From contig JAOSKK010000036.1 of the NCBI GenBank assembly GCA_027493615.1, positions 248,001 to 312,000 on the forward strand: DNA of 64,000 bases, read 5' to 3'. The position numbers and the translations under genes are program-made. The stretch's first letter is position 1; every line of letters starts with the position of its first letter. Of the stretch, positions 52,084-61,610 are shown one piece after another. The notes beneath the pieces were generated by a model. It searched no databases. It saw only the letters and a list, made by a program, of their open reading frames with translations, and had not been told where the DNA came from. This DNA is from Verrucomicrobiota bacterium (GTDB lineage: Bacteria; Verrucomicrobiota; Verrucomicrobiia; Limisphaerales; J093).

Positions 52084-53406
52084 TCAGCCGATCTTCGGCA
52101 GTTCCCAAGGCTTGCGATACTCGTAAGCGAACTGCTTCACCTTCACCGGATCGCCGACAATCTCCTCCTTGACCGGGTCCCAGCGAATGGTGGTGCCGGT
52201 CTGGACGGCGATGTTGCCCAAGTGACACACGGTCGCGGAACGGTGCCCCACAGTGACGTCGCAGATGGGCGGCTTGCGGCTCTTGATGGCGTCGAACCAG
52301 TTCTGGTGGTGATCCTTGCTGACCTCGAGGTGGACCTCGTTTGCCCCGAGCGGTTCCTCAATCACGCCCTGGACCGTGCTTTCGAGCCGACCGCGGTCCA
52401 CGTAGATGATGCCGTCCTGGCCTTCGAAGGTGGTGCCGATCCGGTGGCTGTTACCGCAGACCACCCGGACGCCGTTGGCGTACGTGTAGTTGATCTCGAA
52501 CCACTCGGGCGTCTCGTAAAGGCCCTCCTTGTTGAATGCGGCCCGGGCACTGATCTCGACCGGCCCGCTCTGATCCATGTTCAGGGCCCATTGGGTGATG
52601 TCGAGGTGGTGGGCGCCCCAGTTGGTCATCTGGCCGCCGGAGTAATCCCAGAAGAACCGGAAGAGGTAGTGGACCCGGTGTTTGTTGTACGGGCGCCAGG
52701 GCGCGGGGCCCAGCCACATATCGTAGTCGAGCCCGGCGGGGGCTCGCTGTCCGGCACGCGCGGGGGCTTGGCGCGGTCGAGGTAGTTCACCCCTGGCAAC
52801 CCCCACGCGGACAACCCGGATGTCGCCGATGCGCTCGGACCGGACGTATTCGCAGGCGCGGCGGAATTTCTCGTCGGGCCAGGAGCGCTGCTGGCTGCCG
52901 TTCTGGACGATGCGCTTGTAGTACTGGGCCGCCTTCACCATGGCCCAGCCTTCGTGGATGGTCAGGGTCATGGGCTTTTCGACGTACACATCCTTGCCGG
53001 CCTGGCAGGCATGGATGGCCGGGAGCGCGTGCCAATGGTCGGGCGTGCCGATTAACACGGCGTCAACCGATTTGTCCTCCAGCAGCTTCCGGTAATCGCT
53101 GTACGTCCGGGCCTCGGTGCCGGCGCGGTCCTTCAACTGTTTGGCCGCCTCGGCGAGGTGCGACCGGTCCACGTCGCACAAGGCGACCACGTGCTTGATC
53201 ATGGTCCGGGCGGTCATGTTGCCGCGCCCCTGCCCGCCGGTGCCGATAATGCCGACGCGGATCCACTCGCTCGGGTTCTCGCCGGTCTGGGCGCGGGTGC
53301 GGTTCAGGAAGATGCTGGGGGCGGCGGCGAGCGCGGCGGTACCAAGGCTGAGGGTGCCGCTGCGACGCAGGAATTCACGGCGCGGAATCGGGTGGGTGCT
53401 TTGCAT
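52084..53406 (-). CDS. Second Tat-exported Gfo/Idh/MocA oxidoreductase
   Basis: About 440 residues. Tat signal PRREFLRRSGTLSLGTAALA; IRVGIIGTGGQGRGN; VDAVLIGTPDHWHALPAIHA; YVEKPMTLTIHEGWAMVKAA with the full EKP; and GGQMTNWGAHHLDITQWALN. The NAD-dependent sugar oxidoreductase fold is clear. Between residues ~200 and ~222 two compensating frame changes at C/G runs near 52802 and 52738 turn a conserved GLPGVNYLDRAKPPRVPDSE into nonsense; the rest is in one frame. It is a paralogue of the gene at 45412, and both fit exported polysaccharide catabolism. Confidence 0.9.
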   Translation of the reverse strand: MQSTHPIPRREFLRRSGTLSLGTAALAAAPSIFLNRTRAQTGENPSEWIRVGIIGTGGQGRGNMTARTMIKHVVALCDVDRSHLAEAAKQLKDRAGTEARTYSDYRKLLEDKSVDAVLIGTPDHWHALPAIHACQAGKDVYVEKPMTLTIHEGWAMVKAAQYYKRIVQNGSQQRSWPDEKFRRACEYVRSERIGDIRVVRVGVARGELPRPRQAPARAGQRAPAGLDYDMWLGPAPWRPYNKHRVHYLFRFFWDYSGGQMTNWGAHHLDITQWALNMDQSGPVEISARAAFNKEGLYETPEWFEINYTYANGVRVVCGNSHRIGTTFEGQDGIIYVDRGRLESTVQGVIEEPLGANEVHLEVSKDHHQNWFDAIKSRKPPICDVTVGHRSATVCHLGNIAVQTGTTIRWDPVKEEIVGDPVKVKQFAYEYRKPWELPKIG

Positions 53407-53561
53407 GGGTTTGGTTTTCGTGTTTCCCGGAGCGTCCGTCAACGCCTCGCGGCTGTGTGGCAATCGCCGCCTGCCCGGCCCGGAGTGCATGCCAAAGCCC
53501 CGCGGGCCGCGGAAAGGAATGGGGCTTGTCGCTCCGTGGTGCGCTGCGTAGGTTCCGTCCC

Positions 53562-54871
53562 ATGAGGTCCCGCAAAGACTTCTTCATCAGCTACGCACGC
53601 GCAGATGAGGACAAGGCCAACTGGATCGTCAGCGTGTTGGAGGCGGGGGCTTCACCACCCAGATTGACCACCGCGACTTCGCCCCCGGACGACCTCTGGT
53701 GGATGAGATCGAGGCGAAGTTGCGACTATGCAAGCGGTTTCTCGCCGTGCTGAGCCCCGGTTACCTCAAGAGTCGATGGCCCCGTGCGGAGTACCAGGCC
53801 GCCGTCAGTCGCGGGATCGAGGATGAACGATACGGTATCCTGCCGGTGCAGATCGCCAGCGCGATCCCCCGCCCTTGTTCAACAACTGGTTGCGCATCAA
53901 CCTTGAGGGGCTCAGCGAGGCGAAGGCCCGGGAGCGACTGCTGCAAGCCGCGGGTCACGTCCCCCGGGTGGCGCCTCGGCGAGAACCACCGCCTGAGACG
54001 CCTCCCCTGCCCAGCCGCGTCGAACCTGCGCACGACCGACTGCCGGGGAAGGTTCCCCCTGCGCTGGCCGCGCCCCCGCGGAGCGTCCTGGCGCAGGTTG
54101 AAGAGCGGATCCGGTCGAACAAGGACCCGGACCTGCTGCTCTACACCCTGTACGGGATCGGTCCGGATCCCGGCCAGGCGGGCACGCCCGGTTTCGCCAC
54201 GGTTTACTATCTGTGGGCGGATGCCGACGGCAGTTCGATCTCGGTGCGTCTCGAGAAGCGGGATCCCCGGTCCCCGGAACAGGCCTATTTCGCCGTGAGC
54301 TTCCACAACGCGCCGCGGACCTACCCGAGCAACGTCGCGTTCCGTCCCGGCGGCATGAGCGGACTGAACAATGCGTCGTCTGCGCCCGTCCCCAACAATG
54401 CCGGCAAGCGCTACCTCTGCTTCGAGGCCCGTCGCTCCCCATCCCGAGCGGTCGCGTCGGCCGGCCGGCGCACCGGCCCGCGCGTAAGAGGGAGCGGGAC
54501 CGGACAGCGAGCGGGCCAGCCGTTGTCAGCGGTTGCACTGGGTTACCGGGTGGTGGACCGGTTGGGCACCCACTGGATGTGGGGGACCGGAACGCGGGCA
54601 GCCTGCATTGAGCGGAGCGCCTGGGGAGCCGTTTCACATCGATCTGGCGGACCGCTCATGGTCCGTGTTCTATCCGGACGGCAATGCCCGGTACGCGGCT
54701 CAGCAGCCCGATTTTTCACTGATCGTGGCGGTCGTCCTTGAGTTTGGCAGCGATCAAGGCGAGGGGCGCCGCCCCGGTGAAGGCCAGGGCATCGTGCACC
54801 TTCGCAACTTCCACCTGCGCGACACCCGCCCGGGCGCCTTGGTCAAAGCAAAGTCGCGAGGTGACGCATGA
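53562..54871 (+). CDS. TIR-domain protein with unknown C-terminal domain
   Basis: About 436 residues when joined. N-terminal TIR: KDFFISYARADEDKANWIVS, GGFTTQIDHRDFAPGRPLVD with EIEAKLRLCKRFLAVLSPGY, and SRWPRAEYQAAVSR. The acidic residue after LVD is in the position of the NAD-cleaving Glu of TIR NADases. Then a Pro-rich linker, and a C-terminal beta-rich region (FATVYYLWADADGSSISVRL; IDLADRSWSVFYPDGNARYA; FSLIVAVVLEFGSDQGEG) that I do not recognise. Breaks at 53645-53649 (one G missing) and near 53868 (one C missing) are in homopolymers; another lies near 54430. The stop overlaps the next ATG (ATGA). Confidence 0.7.
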
Positions 54872-55922
54872 CGGCGACGGCGAAGTTCGCGGGGCACCCG
54901 TTATTCGCCCCCGTCCCGCCGCTGGAAACACCCGTGTGCCGGCTGGTCCTGGGGACGAGTTTCGGACGTTCCGTCGATCAGGCCTACGCCGACGCCCTTT
55001 TTGACGACTACTGGGCGCGGGGCGGGAACTGTTTCGACACGTCGCTCGTCTATTTCGATGTGGAAGCCACGTTGGGCCGGTGGATGAAGGCACGCGGCAA
55101 CCGGCACCAGGTCGTTCTGCACGCCAAAGCCGCGCATCACGAGACGATCCAACCCGCCGGTAGTCCTCACGAGTACCACCGGGCGCGCGTCACCCCGCGC
55201 GAGATCGTGGACGATCTCGACGAGACGCTCCGCCGGCTTGAGACCGATTACGTCGATCTCTTCGTGCTCCACCGGGACGATCCCGATCAATTGGTGGGAC
55301 CCATCATCGAGTGCCTGGCAACGGAACAAGCCGCCGGCCGGATCCGGGCCTTCGGGGCCAGCAACTGGTCCATCCCCCGGCTGGAGGAAGCCAACGCCTA
55401 CGCGGCCGCGCGCGGGTTGCCGGGGTTTGTGTCCAGCTCGCCCAACCTCGCGCTGGCGTTCATGAACGAACCCTCCTGGCCGAACTGCCTGACTGCCTGC
55501 GACCGCTTCAGCCGCGCCTGGTATGCGCGCCATCGATTCCCTCTGTTCGCCTGGTCGGCGCTGGCGCTGGGCTTCTTCAGCGGCCGTTACCGGCCTCGCG
55601 ACGTCCTCACCGAGGAGCAGTTCAGGACGCTGATGCAGGACCGGTGGACGAGCGACGTGGTGCGGGTGTACTACAGCGATCGCAACTTCGAACGGCTGGA
55701 ACGTGCCCGCCGGTTGGCGCGCGAAAGACGGGTCACCCCGACGCAGATCGCGTTGGCCTGGGTGCTCCAGCAGGGACCGCATGTCTTCGCCGTCGTGGGA
55801 CCGCGAACCCCCAGGAACTGGCGGAGCTGTTCGCGGCGTTTGCGATTGGCCTGACGCCGGAGGAAGCCGCCTGGCTGAACCTTGAGCGCGACCGCCGGGC
55901 GGGGTCGGACCACGGCAAGTGA
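54868..55922 (+). CDS. Aldo/keto reductase
   Basis: About 351 residues. TIM-barrel AKR pattern: LVLGTSFGRSVDQAYADALF, GGNCFDTSLVYFDVEATLGR with the catalytic Asp and Tyr, LHAKAAHH, TDYVDLFVLHRDDPD, IRAFGASNWSIPRLEEAN and RRVTPTQIALAWVLQQ for NADPH. The C-terminus is out of frame as given; adding one C to the run at 55808-55812 gives TPQELAELFAAFAIGLTPEE and a stop at 55922. It overlaps the TIR gene by four bases, so the two are translationally coupled, an unusual partnership. Confidence 0.88.
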
Positions 55923-56447
55923 TTCCAGAACATCGGTTCATCACGGATTGAAGGCCTGCCCGTGACGCTTGGAGCCATCTTTCGCGCAGGATTCCAGCCC
56001 GCAAGACCTCTGGCGTGAGCCAGCAGCCCGCGGACCAGGGGCTGAAGGTGGTCCGGGGATCCTTGCACCTGCGCCCGCGGCCACGGTGACCCGCTGTTGC
56101 AGAAGGGAGATGCCGGTGGGCTCGGGGGTTGCGACGGCTCGCGGTGGGGTGGCGGAACCCATACAGCGGCGAAATCCGGCCAAAACGGGCGTGCAAGGGC
56201 TCGGACCTGAGGGTGTGGCAGCCGGCGAGGAGACTCGTCGCGTTAGCACAGGTGTTACAGAAGCGGATTCCGTCTTGGTCGTTCGGGCAGGCGGCGGCGC
56301 GATGGCGGGTGCAAAAGTGGGCCCAAAAACGGCAGAAAAGCGGGCTTGCCACGGCCCGGCGGGTCGTTAGGCTCCGCGCCCGGGGTTCCGCCCGGGACCC
56401 GAAGCTTTCCCGGCAGAGCGCATTCCGACACTCAGCAAGATTCATAT
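55923..56447. other. Intergenic, no gene recognised
   Basis: 525 bases before efp without a recognisable gene. A plus-strand frame at 56129 encodes a basic, Arg/Lys/Trp-rich stretch (RWRVQKWAQKRQKSG) that runs on into efp in another frame; I see no support for it. The last ~40 bases should hold the efp promoter and leader. Confidence 0.4.
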
Positions 56448-57005
56448 ATGGCATCAGCGAACGATTTGAGGCGGGGCATGGCGATCATGCACAACGGCGA
56501 CGTGTGCGTGGTGCTCGAGACACAGCACCGCACGCCCGGCAACCTGCGGGCTTTCGTGCAGGCGTCCCTCCGCAGCGTGCGCACCGGCAAATCGTCCGAT
56601 GTGCGGTTCAGCTCCACCGAGAAGGTGGAGGTCGTACCGCTGTTCGCCCGCAAGATGGAATTCAGCTACAAGGATGGCGAGGACTACGTGTTCACCGATC
56701 CGGAGAACTTCGAGACGGTCACGCTGAGTCCGGAAGTGGTGGGTGACGCCAAGAGCTACCTGGTCGAGAACACGCCGGTGACGGTGACGTTTGTTGAGGA
56801 GCGCGCCGTCGAGATCCAACTGCCGGCCTCGGTGACGTTGACGGTGTCAGACGCGCCGGAAGGGATCCGGGGCGACTCGGCCAACAACGTGCAGAAGTCG
56901 GTCACCCTGGAGACCGGGATCTCCGTTCAGGTGCCACTGTTCATCGGGACCGGCGAGAAGATCAAGATCGACACCCGGACCGGCAAGTACATGGAACGGG
57001 CGTGA
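56448..57005 (+). CDS. efp: Elongation factor P
   Basis: 185 residues with the three beta-barrels of EF-P: KOW-like N-terminus (DLRRGMAIMHNGDVCVVLET), OB domain (EFSYKDGEDYVFTDPENFET) and C-terminal domain (GIRGDSANNVQKSVTLETGI, VPLFIGTGEKIKIDTRTGKY). It rescues ribosomes stalled at polyproline. At the tip of domain I the usual PGKGxAF or PGRGxAF is TPGNLRAF, so the lysine or arginine that EpmA or EarP modifies is absent. The ATG at 56448 gives normal length. Confidence 0.95.
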   Translation: MASANDLRRGMAIMHNGDVCVVLETQHRTPGNLRAFVQASLRSVRTGKSSDVRFSSTEKVEVVPLFARKMEFSYKDGEDYVFTDPENFETVTLSPEVVGDAKSYLVENTPVTVTFVEERAVEIQLPASVTLTVSDAPEGIRGDSANNVQKSVTLETGISVQVPLFIGTGEKIKIDTRTGKYMERA

Positions 57006-57015
57006 CCTGGGGCGG

Positions 57016-57082
57016 GTAGGAGTCGAGGTGACGAGACTCAGCACAGGCTTGTCAGGCAGAACCTCCTGACGTCGGCTCCTAC
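57016..57082. repeat. Imperfect inverted repeat between convergent genes
   Basis: GTAGGAGTCGAGGT and its near-complement GACGTCGGCTCCTAC, with more pairing inside (CTTGTCAGG/CCTGACG). It is likely a dispersed extragenic palindrome and may also act as a terminator for both efp and ftsZ. A degenerate relative lies near 1342. Confidence 0.55.
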
Positions 57083-57116
57083 GGGGAGGTTGCTACGGGG
57101 GAGGAGGGGGCGGACG

Positions 57117-58473
57117 TCAGTTCAGGGCGATGCCACGGCGGACGTAGGTGGGGGTGTCGAGGTCTTCGCCGTGGTGAACGGTCGGTTCGCTCTTGGCGAA
57201 GCGGCCTTTGGACACGACTTCGAGCGGGAGCAATCCTTGCAGCAGCTTCTGCCGCTGGCGCCGGCGCACGTTCCCTCCGTTCTGGTTGGCCAGGATGCGT
57301 TCGGCCTGCTGCGGCGTCAGCTCGGGAGGCGGCGCCGCGTAACGGGATCCGGAACGGGGCGTGCGGGCTCCCGAAGCGCGTGAGGACCCGCTGCCGGGTT
57401 CGGGCAGCACCGCTTCTGGAGCCGCGGCGTCGGTTGCGTCCGGGGCTTCGTCCGCTTCCAGTTCCGCGGCAGACGCCGCGACCTCGTCCGGTTCGGGGGC
57501 GGCGCACGGGTGACGGGACGCGACGAGCGTCACCGCCAACCGGCCGGCCAGGGCGGGCTCGATGGTGGCACCCATGATGACCTGAGCGTGCTCGGAGAGG
57601 CGATGGATCTGTTCCATGACGCCGTTGATTTCCTTGAGCGAGAGCTCGGGGCCGCCGCTGAGGCTCACGAGCAGGGCATCGGCTTCGGCGAGCAAGCGAC
57701 CGTGATCGAGGAGGGGGCTGGCCACGAGGCGCTCGACGACCTCCCGAGCCCGGTGTTCGCCGGTGGCCTCGGCGGTGGCGAAGCAACTGTCCGCCTGGCG
57801 GCCGCGCACGACCTGGCACAGATCGGCGAAGTCGACCCGGATGATGCCATCGCGGGTGAGGAGGCGGAGGAGACCGCGGACGCCCTGGGCCAGGAGGTCA
57901 TCCACGATCCGCATGGCCTCGGGCAGGCTGGTCTTCTCGTCGAGGATCTCGGCCATTTTCTGGTTGGGCAAGGTGACGAGGGGCATCGGCCGCGCGGCGG
58001 AGGAGCTGGAGGGCGGCCTGGGCCTGTTGCCCGCGGCGGCGGCCTTCGAAGTCGAAGGGGAGCGTGGCGAGCGCCAGGACCAACGCGCCGTTCTCGCGGG
58101 CCACCCGGGCGAGGACCGGCGCGGCGCCGGAGGCGGTGTTGCCACCCAGACCGGCCACCAGCAGGACCAAATCGATGCCCTCGCACAAATGGCGGAGCTG
58201 ATGCGCCTCGGCCTCGGCCAAGGCGCGGCCGACCTCCGGCTCGCCAGCCTTAAGGCCGCGGGTGACGTCGGCCCCGAGGAGCAGCTTCTCGGAGAGGTCG
58301 GATTGCGCGAGGCGCCGGGCGTCCGTGTGGACGCCTGCGAAGGAGGCGCCTTCGATGCCGGCGCGGAGCATGTGCTCGACGGCCTGGAGGCCGGCGCCGC
58401 CCACGCCGATGACTTTGACGGTGGGTTGGCGGCGGACGCCGGGGGGCGCGGCGGAGGCGGGTTCGAGGTTCAT
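57117..58473 (-). CDS. ftsZ: Cell division protein FtsZ, divergent
   Basis: About 452 residues after correction at the plus-strand G4 run 57980-57983. GTPase core: VKVIGVGGAGLQAVEHMLRA, DLVLLVAGLGGNTASGAAPV in place of the usual GGGTGTGAA tubulin signature, LPFDFEGRR, and the catalytic T7-loop DFADLCQVV. An acidic Ala/Glu/Asp/Pro linker precedes the conserved C-terminal peptide (LDTPTYVRRGIALN) that binds FtsA. The altered G-box resembles other verrucomicrobial FtsZ proteins, known to be divergent. It lies eight bases after ftsA at the end of the dcw cluster. Confidence 0.9.
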
Positions 58474-58481
58474 GGGCGGGA

Positions 58482-59714
58482 TCAGGAGCGACGCAAGGCG
58501 GTGGTGAGGTTGCCCAGTGTGGCCTTCAGCCGGCTGGCCCACCGGGCCCCCTTTAGGGGGGCGTTTTGAAAGGAACCGAATTTCACCAGCCCGATCCCGG
58601 TGGCGAACTCGGGCTGGTCCAGCGTGGCGACGAGCCCGCTGATGGTCTTGGTGCGGCCGAGGGCGACGGGCAGGCTGAAGACGCGCTCGGCAAGGCGGTC
58701 GATGTCGGCCACGCGTGCCCCCCGCCACAGAGCACCACGCCGGCGCGCAGGCAGCCGAGCAGGCCCTCGGCTTCGAGCTGCGCGGCGATGATCTCGAAGG
58801 TCTCCTCGAGGCGCGCGGTCATGATGCGGCGGAGGTGTTCGAGATTGAGTGAACGTTCGGGGAGGCCCAGTTCGCCGGGGACCGGCACCGTGCGGCCCCG
58901 GAGGTCGGGGGTGACGAGGGCGGAGCCGTGCTCGAGTTTCAGGGCTTCGGCGCGGCCCATGGCGACCTTGAGGCCGTAGGCGAGGTCGTTGGTGACGTGG
59001 TCGCCGCCGACGGCGAGGGGTGCCGGTATGGCGGATGACGCCGTCGGCATAGACGACGTACTCGGTGCAGCCGGCGCCGAGGTCCAGGACGAGCGCGCCG
59101 CGCTGCTTCTCCTGGGGGGTGAGGACGGCGAGGGCGGAGGCGATGCCGTTGAAGACGAGGTTTTCCACCTCGAGCTGGAGGTTCTTGACGACGCGGATGG
59201 CGGTCTGGAGGCGGTTGGTGATGCCGTGGACGACGTGGACGTCCACCTCGAGGTGGGCGCCGGGCATGCCCAGGGGATCGATGACGCCTTCCTGGCCGTC
59301 GACGATGAAGTGCTGGCGGATGACGTGGACGACGTGGCGGTCGCCGGGCAGGTTGATGGCCTTGGCGTTCTTGATCACGTCCTGGACGTCCTCGTCCATG
59401 ATCTCGCGGTCGTGGGAGGGGATGTTGTGCCGGCCGCGATTGTTGAAGCCCTGAAGGTGCGCGCCGGACACGCCGAGGTACACGCTGCGGATCTCGACGT
59501 CGGCCATCTGCTCGGCCTCGGCGATGGCGGTGCGGACGTCCTCCCCGGCGGCGGTCGTGTCGACAATCTCGCCCTTGCGCACGCCGCGGGAGCGGGCCTG
59601 GCCGACGCCGATGATGCTCAAGCCGCCCTCGGTCGTACGCTCACCGACGACGGCGCAGACTTTCGAGGTGCCGATTTCGAGGCCGACGACGAGTTGGGGA
59701 CGGGCGTCAAACAT
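58482..59714 (-). CDS. ftsA: Cell division protein FtsA, frameshifted
   Basis: About 410 residues; the actin-like anchor of the Z-ring. VVGLEIGTSKVCAVVGE (phosphate-1), SGAHLQGFNNRG, ITNRLQTAIRVVKNLQLEVE, LVLDLGAGCTEYVVYADGVI (phosphate-2). A second pair of breaks (near 59025 and 58720) misreads the stretch that should be GGDHVTNDLAYGLKVAMGRA through LLGCLRAGVVLCGGGA. Then ADIDRLAERVFSLPVALG continues to the end. The distal membrane-binding helix is not obvious. Gene order and motifs make this secure. Confidence 0.93.
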   Translation of the reverse strand: MFDARPQLVVGLEIGTSKVCAVVGERTTEGGLSIIGVGQARSRGVRKGEIVDTTAAGEDVRTAIAEAEQMADVEIRSVYLGVSGAHLQGFNNRGRHNIPSHDREIMDEDVQDVIKNAKAINLPGDRHVVHVIRQHFIVDGQEGVIDPLGMPGAHLEVDVHVVHGITNRLQTAIRVVKNLQLEVENLVFNGIASALAVLTPQEKQRGALVLDLGAGCTEYVVYADGVIRHTGTPRRRRRPRHQRPRLRPQGRHGPRRSPETRARLRPRHPRPPGPHGAGPRRTGPPRTFTQSRTPPPHHDRAPRGDLRDHRRAARSRGPARLPARRRGALWRGARVADIDRLAERVFSLPVALGRTKTISGLVATLDQPEFATGIGLVKFGSFQNAPLKGARWASRLKATLGNLTTALRRS

Positions 59715-60664
59715 GGCGTGGTTTGAGTTGGGTCAGGTCCCCGGCAGGGGCGGGGCTGGGGCGGCGGGGGTTCCGGCTGCCAGAGCGCCGGACAGTTGTT
59801 GGTCATCGAGAGATCCAGCCAGTGAAGCTGCCGGCCCAGGCGGGCGCCGGCGTCGTGCACCAGCCGCCAGCGGTGCAGTTGCCATTCGAGCTCGGTGAGC
59901 GGCAACGTGATCTCGGCACCTTCCGCGGAAGTGACCTGGAGCACCTCCGGGTCGGCGACATCCACGGTCAGGAGGCGCGTTTGGCCGGCCATGGCGGAGT
60001 AGGGAAAGACCCGCACCAGTTCGAGGGCGGCCCGCACGGTGGGCGAGCCAAGTTCGCCGCCGACGCGCAGGCCGCGGCTGCCGAGGCCGGCGATGACCGG
60101 CAGGGAGGCGTAGGCGGTTTCGAGGTCGGGACGGCCGGCGACGAGCGGGGGCATGACGCGGGCGTGGGCGTCGAGGAAGTAGGTGGTGGGTCGGAGCTGG
60201 CCGACTTCGGAGGCGACGCTCCGGATACGCGCCAGGGGTTGTCGTTCGCGGACGTGGATGCGGAGCAGGTCCGGCAGGACGCGTTCGAGGGCGGCCTCTT
60301 CGATCTGCGGCACCAGCTCGAGGTCGCGCTTGATGCGGTCCAGGTCGAGGGCCAGGAGGTTGTCGCCCACGCGCACGCCGGTCCAGTGGATGATGTTGCT
60401 CGGCGTCAACCAGACGAGGTTCGTGTTGACGGTGATCGAGCGGAGCCCGAAGAACTTCGGGGAAAGGAAGACGCCGTCGCGCAGGGAGGTCCAGGAGCGG
60501 AACCCGTAGTGCAGGGCGAGCGTCCCGACCCCAGCGAGGAGCAGTGCCGTGAGGGCGCGCACCAGCCAGACCTTGCGGGAGGTGGAGTTGGCCTTGACGC
60601 GCAGCAGCTCGGCGCGACGGGCCCGGCGTTGGTTGCGGCGGGAGCGCCAGAAGGAACTAGCCAT
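59707..60664 (-). CDS. ftsQ: Cell division protein FtsQ/DivIB
   Basis: About 318 residues. Short basic cytoplasmic tail (RRNQRRARRAELLRVKANST), one membrane helix (VRALTALLLAGVGTLAL), POTRA domain (LRSITVNTNLVWLTPSNIIH, DLDRIKRDLELVPQIEEAAL, ERVLPDLLRIHVRERQPLAR) and the FtsQ beta domain. The last ~20 residues shift frame near 59755; corrected, the stop lies at 59707-59709 inside the ftsA start. It overlaps ddl by eight bases upstream. Confidence 0.92.
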
Positions 60665-61610
60665 CGACCCTCCGGGGTTGGGGTGGGTGTGGGCTCCGGC
60701 GTCGGGCCAGATCCACGAGCCGTTGACAGAGGGCGGGAAAAGCGAGGCCGGCGGCGGCGGCGGCTTTCGGCAGGAGGCTCAGCTCGGTCATGCCCGGGAG
60801 GGTGTTGACCTCGAGCACGAACGGCTGTCCGCCGGGCGCGACGAGCACATCCACCCGGGCATAGTCGCGGGCACCCACGGCCCGGTAGGCACCGAGAGCG
60901 GCCGCCTGCACACGGCGGGTGGTGTCCGGGTCCAGGCGGGCAGGACAGAAGTAATCCGTGCGGCCGGCGGTGTACTTGTTGGTGTAGTCGTAGGGGCCGA
61001 CGTGCGGAACGACCTCCACGACGGGCAACGGTTCGCCGTCGAGGATGCCCACGGTGGTTTCCATGCCGTGGATGCGCGTCTCCAGGAGCACCTCGGTGTC
61101 ATGGTGCAGGGCGCGGTCCAACGCGGTCGCGAACTGCTCGGGATGATCGACAAACTCCAGCCCCACGCTCGAGCCCTGGCGGAGCGGCTTGAGGACCACG
61201 GGCGGTTGCCAGCCGTCGGGCCAGTTCGTCTGGCGTCCCCGGAGGACAATGAACCGGGGCGTCGGAACGCCTGCCGCCAGGCAACGTTCCTTGGTGAGGA
61301 ACTTGTCGAAGGCGAGACGGCTGGAGGCGGCGTCACAGCCGGTGTAGGGCACGCCCAGGGCGTCCAGTTCGCCCTGAACAGTGCCGTCCTCGCCGTAGGT
61401 GCCGTGGAGGGCGAGGAACACGACGTCGGTGCGGAACGGCAGACGCCAGGCACCGGGAACGGGGTCCAACTCCGTGACGGTGTGGCCCAGGGCGCGGAGC
61501 GCGGCAGCCACGGCCGCGCCGGAGCGGAGGGAGACCTCGCGCTCGGCGGACGGGCCGCCCCGCATCACGGTGACATGGCAGAGCTCGTTCACGAGCGGTT
61601 CAACGTTCAC
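60657..61610 (-). CDS. ddl: D-alanine--D-alanine ligase
   Basis: 317 residues from a GTG start. ATP-grasp ligase making D-Ala-D-Ala for peptidoglycan: CHVTVMRGGPSAEREVSLRS, VVFLALHGTYGEDGTVQGEL, YTGCDAASSRLAFDKFLTKE, VVLKPLRQGSSVGL, YTAGRTDYFCPARLDP, and the metal-binding end VLEVNTLPGMTELSLLPKAA. It is intact and follows murB within the dcw cluster without a gap. Confidence 0.96.
   Translation of the reverse strand: MNVEPLVNELCHVTVMRGGPSAEREVSLRSGAAVAAALRALGHTVTELDPVPGAWRLPFRTDVVFLALHGTYGEDGTVQGELDALGVPYTGCDAASSRLAFDKFLTKERCLAAGVPTPRFIVLRGRQTNWPDGWQPPVVLKPLRQGSSVGLEFVDHPEQFATALDRALHHDTEVLLETRIHGMETTVGILDGEPLPVVEVVPHVGPYDYTNKYTAGRTDYFCPARLDPDTTRRVQAAALGAYRAVGARDYARVDVLVAPGGQPFVLEVNTLPGMTELSLLPKAAAAAGLAFPALCQRLVDLARRRSPHPPQPRRVDG

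Noticed and set aside
54901..56454. A 517-residue minus-strand frame across the aldo/keto reductase and the gap before efp
   Set aside because: Spans two unrelated regions, has no motif, and lies antisense to a clear enzyme.
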